This document shows, piece by piece, positions 1 to 4,292 of a stretch of DNA of 6,110 nt. A program made the translations under genes and the position numbers. A model generated the notes under the pieces. The model was given only the letters and a program-made list of their open reading frames with translations. It searched no databases and was not told the origin of the DNA. Origin of the DNA: Kordia sp045105435 (lineage in GTDB: Bacteria; Bacteroidota; Bacteroidia; Flavobacteriales; Flavobacteriaceae); the NCBI RefSeq assembly GCF_045105435.1, contig NZ_JBGCDL010000340.1, positions 1 to 6,110 of the forward strand, in the 5' to 3' direction. Position 1 is the first letter of the stretch. Every line of letters starts with the position of its first letter.

Positions 1-138
1 AAAAATAATTAGGTTACAAGTATGCTTCTTTTCTATACTATTGATCGTAAAAACTGATCAAATTGAAACTTTTTTCAAGTCTTATTTATTGATTTTTTAA
101 ATTTTAACACTTAAAAATAAATTATAATAAATTGATTA

Positions 139-155
139 TTAGATTTTTAATCTAA
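139..155. promoter_or_regulatory. Perfect inverted repeat, candidate operator
   Basis: TTAGATT (139-145) and AATCTAA (149-155) are exact reverse complements around a TTT spacer. The repeat lies about 40 bases upstream of the -33 element of the first gene. The TTAGA/TCTAA half-sites are of the general type bound by dimeric metal-responsive repressors (Fur or DtxR families), which would suit an imelysin/TonB-receptor locus. The regulator is inferred. The local sequence is very AT-rich, so chance is possible. Confidence 0.4.
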
Positions 156-165
156 AATCGTTAAT

Positions 166-190
166 TTTATTAAGATTAAGTCTAAATAAA
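166..190. promoter_or_regulatory. Inverted repeat abutting -33 element, candidate operator
   Basis: TTTATTAAGA (166-175) and TCTAAATAAA (181-190) pair at 9 of 10 positions around a 5-base spacer. The right arm ends one base before the TTTG of the -33 element at 192-195, so a bound protein would block or contact RNA polymerase. The exact decamer TTTATTTAGA, which is the reverse complement of the right arm, recurs at 1543-1552 before the imelysin gene. An iron-responsive repressor is the simplest guess and is inference only. Confidence 0.45.
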
Positions 191-191
191 C

Positions 192-222
192 TTTGTAAAA
201 ACAAAAAGCTATAATATATTTG
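192..222 (+). promoter_or_regulatory. Bacteroidota-type promoter of the locus
   Basis: TTTG at 192-195 (-33 element), exactly 19 bases, then TATATTTG at 215-222 (-7 element) match the Bacteroidota housekeeping sigma consensus TTTG-N19-TAnnTTTG. Transcription should begin a few bases after 222, giving an untranslated leader of roughly 30 bases before the ATG at 260. The leader is A-rich and has no Shine-Dalgarno sequence, as is normal in this phylum. Confidence 0.8.
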
Positions 223-259
223 TCAAAACAAAATCGTAATACTAAATATAAAACCAAAA

Positions 260-1465
260 ATGAAAAAAATAATCGTAGGAGTATTGGCAATATCTAGCTT
301 CGTTTTTACAGCATGTTCAAGTGATGATGATGGAACAACTCCAACAGACACAAATGAAGTAATCGCACCTGCAACATACACATTTAGTAGAAATGGAAAT
401 GCTACAGTAAGTTATAGCGGACAAACCACTAGAATCCAAATGGGAGAAGAATTTATTACTGCATTAAAAGACAACTCAACAACTGAAGGAGCATTGGATG
501 GAATGTTTGCACACGTGGAAGGAAACAATGATTTCAGTGACGCAGATTTGAATGCTTCCGATAAAAGTATTCGTAGCAAAACGGCAGCTTCATCAGATTA
601 TTTTTCAGCAAATACAACCGACGCAAACGCAATCAAAGCAGATTTCGATTCGTGGATTGCAGCACAAGTATCCGAAGTATTTCCTGCTTGGACAAACATT
701 GCGACTGCCGGAAATGCAGGACAATTACAAGAAGCAGGTGGTGGAGCTACACGTTATATTAGTGGTAAAGGATTGGAATACAATCAAGCCATAAACAAAG
801 GGTTAATTGGTGCTTTAATGGTTGATCAAATACTAAACAATTATTTAAGCATATCCGTTTTAGACGCAGGAACCAACAGAACTGACAACGATGCAGAAAT
901 TGTAGCAGAAGGAAAAAGTTACACAAACATGGAACACAAATGGGATGAAGCATTCGGTTACCTTTACGGAACGGACAATGCAACTGCGCCAATCTTAAAC
1001 GAAGATAATTTCCTAAACAAATACTTGTCAAGAGTAGAAAATGATGCCGACTTTGCAGGAATTGCTTCAGAAATATACGAAGCTTTCAAACTTGGTAGAG
1101 CTGCCATTGTAGAAAAAAACTATACTGTTCGTGACCAACAAGCAAACATCATTCGTGAAAAAATATCAGAAGTAATTGCCATCAGAGCAGTTTATTATCT
1201 ACAACAAGCTAAAGCAACGATCGGAATTGACAATGCAAGTGCTTTTCACGATTTATCAGAAGGATTCGGATTTATCTACAGTTTACAATTCACGCGTAAG
1301 CCAGGTACAAATGCACCATATTTTACAAAATCAGAAGTAGATGCATTTATTGATCAATTAATGGTAGGAAACGGATTTTGGGATGTAACACCTGTAACTT
1401 TAGATACAATTTCTGACGAAATATCAGCAGAATTCAACTTCACAACTGCACAAGCAGGAAGCTAA
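260..1465 (+). CDS. DUF4856 domain-containing lipoprotein
   Basis: This 401-residue protein is a predicted outer-membrane lipoprotein. It has an N-terminal Lys-Lys, a hydrophobic core and the lipobox FTAC, with Cys19 as the lipidated residue. The CSSDDDG stretch after it resembles the acidic signal that sends Bacteroidota lipoproteins to the cell surface. The body matches what I recall of the DUF4856 family, often found beside imelysins: YTFSRNG at 40-46, SGQTTRIQMGEE at 53-64, KGLEYNQAINKGLIGAL at 170-186 and a mainly helical remainder. Two similar motifs, HKWDEAFGYLY (226-236) and HDLSEGFGFIY (330-340), suggest an internal duplication with paired His/Glu sites. No enzymatic function is established; metal or substrate binding with the neighbouring imelysin is inferred. 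The ATG follows a strong promoter and opens directly into the signal peptide, so the start is secure. Confidence 0.88.
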   Translation: MKKIIVGVLAISSFVFTACSSDDDGTTPTDTNEVIAPATYTFSRNGNATVSYSGQTTRIQMGEEFITALKDNSTTEGALDGMFAHVEGNNDFSDADLNASDKSIRSKTAASSDYFSANTTDANAIKADFDSWIAAQVSEVFPAWTNIATAGNAGQLQEAGGGATRYISGKGLEYNQAINKGLIGALMVDQILNNYLSISVLDAGTNRTDNDAEIVAEGKSYTNMEHKWDEAFGYLYGTDNATAPILNEDNFLNKYLSRVENDADFAGIASEIYEAFKLGRAAIVEKNYTVRDQQANIIREKISEVIAIRAVYYLQQAKATIGIDNASAFHDLSEGFGFIYSLQFTRKPGTNAPYFTKSEVDAFIDQLMVGNGFWDVTPVTLDTISDEISAEFNFTTAQAGS

Positions 1466-1487
1466 AAAAATTATTTAGAATTAATAT

Positions 1488-1530
1488 AAAAAAGTAGTAA
1501 ATGCATTAGGATAACACTTGCTACTTTTTT
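1488..1530 (+). terminator. Hairpin terminator after DUF4856 gene
   Basis: AAAAAAGTAG (1488-1497) and CTACTTTTTT (1521-1530) are perfect reverse complements. The stem can extend inward through a G-U pair and further A-U and G-C pairs. A-tract, stem and T-tract could work in either direction. It lies 22 bases after the stop codon. The stem is AT-rich, so termination may be partial, leaving some readthrough into the imelysin gene. Confidence 0.7.
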
Positions 1531-1537
1531 ACTTTTG
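1530..1537 (+). promoter_or_regulatory. Possible -7 element for imelysin gene
   Basis: TACTTTTG fits the Bacteroidota -7 consensus TAnnTTTG exactly and begins in the last T of the preceding terminator. It sits 32 bases before the imelysin ATG. At the expected distance upstream there is only a poor -33 match (TTAGG around 1506-1510), so the promoter is weak or needs an activator. Confidence 0.4.
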
Positions 1538-1542
1538 CAACG

Positions 1543-1567
1543 TTTATTTAGAATAAATAGAAATAAG
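1543..1567. promoter_or_regulatory. Candidate operator before imelysin gene
   Basis: TTTATTTAGA (1543-1552) is identical to the reverse complement of the right arm of the operator-like repeat at 181-190. After the same 5-base spacing, TAGAAATAAG (1558-1567) matches that arm TCTAAATAAA at 7 of 10 positions. A shorter perfect repeat, TTTATT/AATAAA (1543-1548 and 1552-1557), lies inside it. The position, just downstream of the possible -7 element and next to the start codon, would suit a repressor. AT-richness lowers the significance. Confidence 0.3.
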
Positions 1568-1569
1568 AA

Positions 1570-2685
1570 ATGATAAAGAAAATTTTCCCATTAGTAGTAT
1601 TAGCCCTATTTATTGCAGCCTGTAGTTCAAGTGACGATTCGTCAGATTCAAATGGTGGCGGAAACGAAACAGCTTTTGACAGAGCCGCTATGTTGCGAAA
1701 TGTGGCAGACAATATCATCATTCCTTCGTATCAAGCATTAAATGTAGATTTAGAAGCACTTGTTACAGCAAAAGACAACTTTCTAACAACGCCAAATCTT
1801 GCAAATCTTGAAACACTTCGTGCTGCTTGGTTAACAGCTTATAAAGCTTGGCAACATGTGGAAGCGTTCAATATTGGACAAGCTGAACAAACGTTGTATT
1901 ATTTTCAAATGAACACCTATCCTGTAAATACGACCGATATAGAAAACAACATTGCAAGCGGAAGTTACGACTTAACTAGTACCAATAACAATGATGCAGT
2001 TGGTTTTCCTGCTTTAGACTATATGTTATACGGTTTAGAAACAACTGATACGGCAATAGTTGCAAAATTTGATACAAATGCAACAGCTGCTAAATACAAA
2101 ACCTATCTTTCTGATGTAGTTGATCAAATGCAAATGTTAACACAAACAATCTTAAACGATTGGACAAATACTTACAGAACTACATTTGTAGCAAGTACAG
2201 CAAATACAGCTACAAGCGCCACAAATAAATTCATCAACGACTTTATTTTTTACTACGAAAAAGGATTAAGAGCGAATAAAATTGGAATTCCTGCCGGGAA
2301 CTTCTCTGCAACACCTTTACCAGATAGAGTAGAAGCCTATTACAATCAAGAAGTATCAAAAGAATTGGCGTTAGCAGCATTAACTGCGGTAAAAAATATT
2401 TTTAACGGAACTCAATTTGGCGGAAGCGCTTCAGGCGAAAGCTTCAATACGTATTTAGCTTCTTTAGACAGAACCGATTTGGCAACAGCTATCAACAATC
2501 AGTTCAATACAGCTCGTGGAAAAATTCAAGAATTAAACGCAAACTTTGCGACACAAATAAATACAGATAATACCAAAATGACAGAAGCGTATGATGCGCT
2601 ACAAGCAGCTGTTGTTTTGTTAAAAGTAGACATGCTTCAAGCATTCAATATCAGTGTAGATTACAATGATGCAGATGGCGACTAA
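1570..2685 (+). CDS. Imelysin-family (peptidase M75-like) lipoprotein
   Basis: This 371-residue lipoprotein belongs to the imelysin family, which includes iron-regulated IrpA and the EfeO iron-binding component. The signal peptide ends in a lipobox (FIAAC, Cys18), followed by a Ser/Asp-rich SSSDDSSDSNGGG linker suggesting surface export. Family landmarks are AWLTAYKAWQHVEAFNIG (86-103), GFPALDYMLYGLE (145-157), KGLRANKIGIPAGNFSATPL (231-250) and the closing DADGD (367-371). The helical body has the length expected for a single imelysin domain, with no EfeO-like cupredoxin domain visible. The hallmark GxHxxE reads GFPALD here: His is replaced by Pro147 and Glu by Asp150, so classical metal binding or peptidase activity is doubtful. 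Imelysins are linked to iron uptake; the ligand of this subtype is not known. The ATG directly precedes the signal peptide, and a strong terminator follows the gene. Confidence 0.92.
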   Translation: MIKKIFPLVVLALFIAACSSSDDSSDSNGGGNETAFDRAAMLRNVADNIIIPSYQALNVDLEALVTAKDNFLTTPNLANLETLRAAWLTAYKAWQHVEAFNIGQAEQTLYYFQMNTYPVNTTDIENNIASGSYDLTSTNNNDAVGFPALDYMLYGLETTDTAIVAKFDTNATAAKYKTYLSDVVDQMQMLTQTILNDWTNTYRTTFVASTANTATSATNKFINDFIFYYEKGLRANKIGIPAGNFSATPLPDRVEAYYNQEVSKELALAALTAVKNIFNGTQFGGSASGESFNTYLASLDRTDLATAINNQFNTARGKIQELNANFATQINTDNTKMTEAYDALQAAVVLLKVDMLQAFNISVDYNDADGD

Positions 2686-2708
2686 ATAGCCAAAATTACT
2701 CGTAATAC

Positions 2709-2739
2709 AAAGGTTGTCGTAAGCGGGCAACCTTTTTTT
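2709..2739 (+). terminator. Strong rho-independent terminator after imelysin gene
   Basis: AAAGGTTG (2709-2716) pairs with CAACCTTT (2728-2735), extended inward by a U-G pair and a C-G pair around the 7-base loop 2719-2725, and followed by a run of seven T (2733-2739). It begins 24 bases after the imelysin stop. It would end the lipoprotein transcript or reduce readthrough into the downstream membrane-protein gene, for which no good promoter is visible. Confidence 0.85.
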
Positions 2740-2812
2740 GTGCGATAGTTAATGACTTCACGGAAACTCCAAGAAGTATTCAGAAGAAACTATAAAAAGT
2801 ATTTCGACACAA

Positions 2813-4198
2813 GTGTTGGAATATCTAAATTTCGATTATCGAGTGAATCGATTCAAAACATACCTAAATCAGCAAACCAACGCAGCGCCATTGGCAGTTT
2901 TTCGTATTGGTTTCGGATTGATGATGTTGTACGGAATCATTCGTTTTTGGGCACACGGTTGGATAGAAAGTATTTACCTCGAACCAAAATTCCATTTCTC
3001 ATATTACGGTTTTGAATGGGTAAAGCCAATCGGAAACTATACATATCTCATCTTTATCATTTGCGGATTAGCGGCTTTCTTTGTCGCACTAGGACTCAAA
3101 TACAGATTGGCAATTATCACGTTCTTTCTGAGTTTTACGTATATCGAATTGATGGACAAAACAAGCTATCTCAATCATTACTACTTTATCAGTATTTTGA
3201 GTTTTTTGATGATTTTCCTTCCGGCGAATGCTACATTTTCCATGGACAATCTTTTGCGAAAAAGAAGCTATGCGAAAATTCCAAATTGGACCATTGATAG
3301 CATCAAACTATTACTAGGAATTGTCTATTTCTATGCAGGTTTGGCAAAAATAAACTCCGATTGGCTCTTAGAAGCGCAACCATTAAAAATTTGGCTGCCA
3401 TCAAAATTCGATCTGCCACTCATCGGAAAAACAGTCATGCAACAAGATTGGTTTCACTATGCCATGAGTTGGTCGGGAATGCTCTACGATTTGTGCATTC
3501 CGTTTTTATTACTCTACAAACGAACGCGCATAATAGCTTTCATATTAGTCGTGTTTTTCCATGTATTCACACGCGTTTTATTTCCTATCGGAATGTTTCC
3601 TTTTGTGATGATTGTGGGAACATTGATCTTTTTTGAAGCCGATTTCCACCTAAAAATTATTGCTTTCATCAAAAAAATCATCAGCAAATTTAAAACGATC
3701 AACACAAAAAGAGTAGAAAAATTTCAAGTATATCACATACGTTTCAAATCGTTAATAATTCCTGTGATCATTACATTTTTTGCTATTCAATTATTACTTC
3801 CATTCAGATATGTGCTCTATCCTGGAAATGTATTTTGGACAGAACAAGGTTATCGATTTTCTTGGCGCGTCATGCTCATGGAAAAAGCAGGCTTATCCAC
3901 TTTTAAAATTGTAGATGGAGCAACTAAAAACTTTTTCTACGTAAATAACAGTGATTTTTTGACAGAATTTCAAGAGAAACAAATGAGTTTTCAACCTGAT
4001 TTCATCTTGGAATATGCACACTATTTAGGCGATCATTTCACGAGTCAAGGACACAAAAATGTAGAAGTATATGTAGACAGCAATGTTGCACTTAACGGAC
4101 GAATGAGCCGAATATATATAGACAAAACCGTTGATTTATATCAGCAAAAAGAATCATTCAGACACAAAAACTGGATTGTACCATTTAAAGAACAATGA
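2813..4198 (+). CDS. HTTM / vitamin K-dependent gamma-carboxylase-like membrane protein
   Basis: This 461-residue integral membrane protein has about nine hydrophobic segments (roughly residues 27-46, 76-95, 99-114, 122-139, 164-180, 222-236, 239-256, 258-275, 313-331), then a soluble C-terminal part. It belongs to the HTTM family, which includes the animal vitamin K-dependent gamma-glutamyl carboxylase (human GGCX, 758 residues). DKTSYLNHYY (115-124) matches GGCX DKTSWNNHSY, placing His122 at GGCX His160. AGLAKINSDW (175-184) matches AGVKKLDADW, placing Lys179 at the catalytic base Lys218. LFPIGMFPFVM (256-266) and WTEQGYRFSW (342-351) are further family motifs. These alignments are from memory. 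GGCX oxidises reduced vitamin K with O2 and carboxylates Glu; the bacterial substrate is unknown, and menaquinol is a plausible cofactor. No in-frame ATG exists before residue 37, so the GTG at 2813 is the best start; ATA 2792, ATT 2801 and TTG 2816 are alternatives. The gene is probably co-transcribed with the receptor. Confidence 0.88.
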   Translation: MLEYLNFDYRVNRFKTYLNQQTNAAPLAVFRIGFGLMMLYGIIRFWAHGWIESIYLEPKFHFSYYGFEWVKPIGNYTYLIFIICGLAAFFVALGLKYRLAIITFFLSFTYIELMDKTSYLNHYYFISILSFLMIFLPANATFSMDNLLRKRSYAKIPNWTIDSIKLLLGIVYFYAGLAKINSDWLLEAQPLKIWLPSKFDLPLIGKTVMQQDWFHYAMSWSGMLYDLCIPFLLLYKRTRIIAFILVVFFHVFTRVLFPIGMFPFVMIVGTLIFFEADFHLKIIAFIKKIISKFKTINTKRVEKFQVYHIRFKSLIIPVIITFFAIQLLLPFRYVLYPGNVFWTEQGYRFSWRVMLMEKAGLSTFKIVDGATKNFFYVNNSDFLTEFQEKQMSFQPDFILEYAHYLGDHFTSQGHKNVEVYVDSNVALNGRMSRIYIDKTVDLYQQKESFRHKNWIVPFKEQ

Positions 4199-4233
4199 TA
4201 TATAATGAGGTCAAGTTATTCATAAATGTGTCA

Positions 4234-4253
4234 TATCGAGCGCAGCCGAGATA
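4234..4253. repeat. GC-rich palindrome, probable dispersed intergenic repeat
   Basis: TATCGAGCGCAGCCGAGATA is an imperfect palindrome in an otherwise AT-rich spacer. TCG (4236-4238) pairs with CGA (4247-4249) and GC (4240-4241) with GC (4245-4246) around a GCA loop, with A4239 bulged. With the preceding TGTCA it resembles the TGTCATTTCGAGCGCAGTCGAGA-type repeat I recall as common between genes in Flavobacteriaceae. A 6-base direct repeat AGGTCA (4208-4213 and 4266-4271) flanks it. It lacks a T-run, so it is not a typical terminator. Confidence 0.5.
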
Positions 4254-4292
4254 ACTAAAGAACTCAGGTCATCAAAATAAAAGTAAATAGAA

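Larger units (their letters stand above)
1..191. other. Non-coding AT-rich upstream region
   Basis: No credible coding sequence is visible on either strand. The + strand frame starting at base 2 stays open only to the TAA at 98-100 and has no coding character. The stretch holds two weak inverted repeats (41-46/56-61 and 63-68/73-78), possibly remnants of a terminator for an upstream gene, and two stronger inverted repeats (139-155 and 166-190) just before the promoter of the first gene, listed separately. Confidence 0.6.

Noticed and set aside
41..78. Inverted repeats TTGATC/GATCAA and TTGAAA/TTTCAA as a terminator of an upstream gene
   Set aside because: Arms of only 6 bases, AT-rich, with no clean T-run directly after the stem.
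2..100. Open frame from the window edge to the TAA at 98-100, as a possible tail of an upstream gene
   Set aside because: Only 32 codons, hydrophobic low-complexity composition from AT-rich DNA, and no recognisable family.
552..1031. Alternative open frames on both strands inside the DUF4856 gene (552-794 + and 759-1031 -)
   Set aside because: They overlap a well-supported gene completely, have no recognisable domain and no start signals of their own.
2752..3636. Series of + strand open frames (2752-3015, 3016-3297, 3361-3636) in a second frame of the HTTM gene
   Set aside because: All are in one frame shifted from the HTTM frame, broken by stops and without family resemblance; only the 2752 ATG is kept as a side note on the HTTM start.
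3514..3705. Reverse-strand open frame within the HTTM gene
   Set aside because: Short antisense shadow of a membrane-segment region; no independent support.
2813..4198. HTTM protein as a substitute Ftr1/EfeU iron permease
   Set aside because: No REXXE iron-permease motif is present, while several carboxylase-family motifs are.
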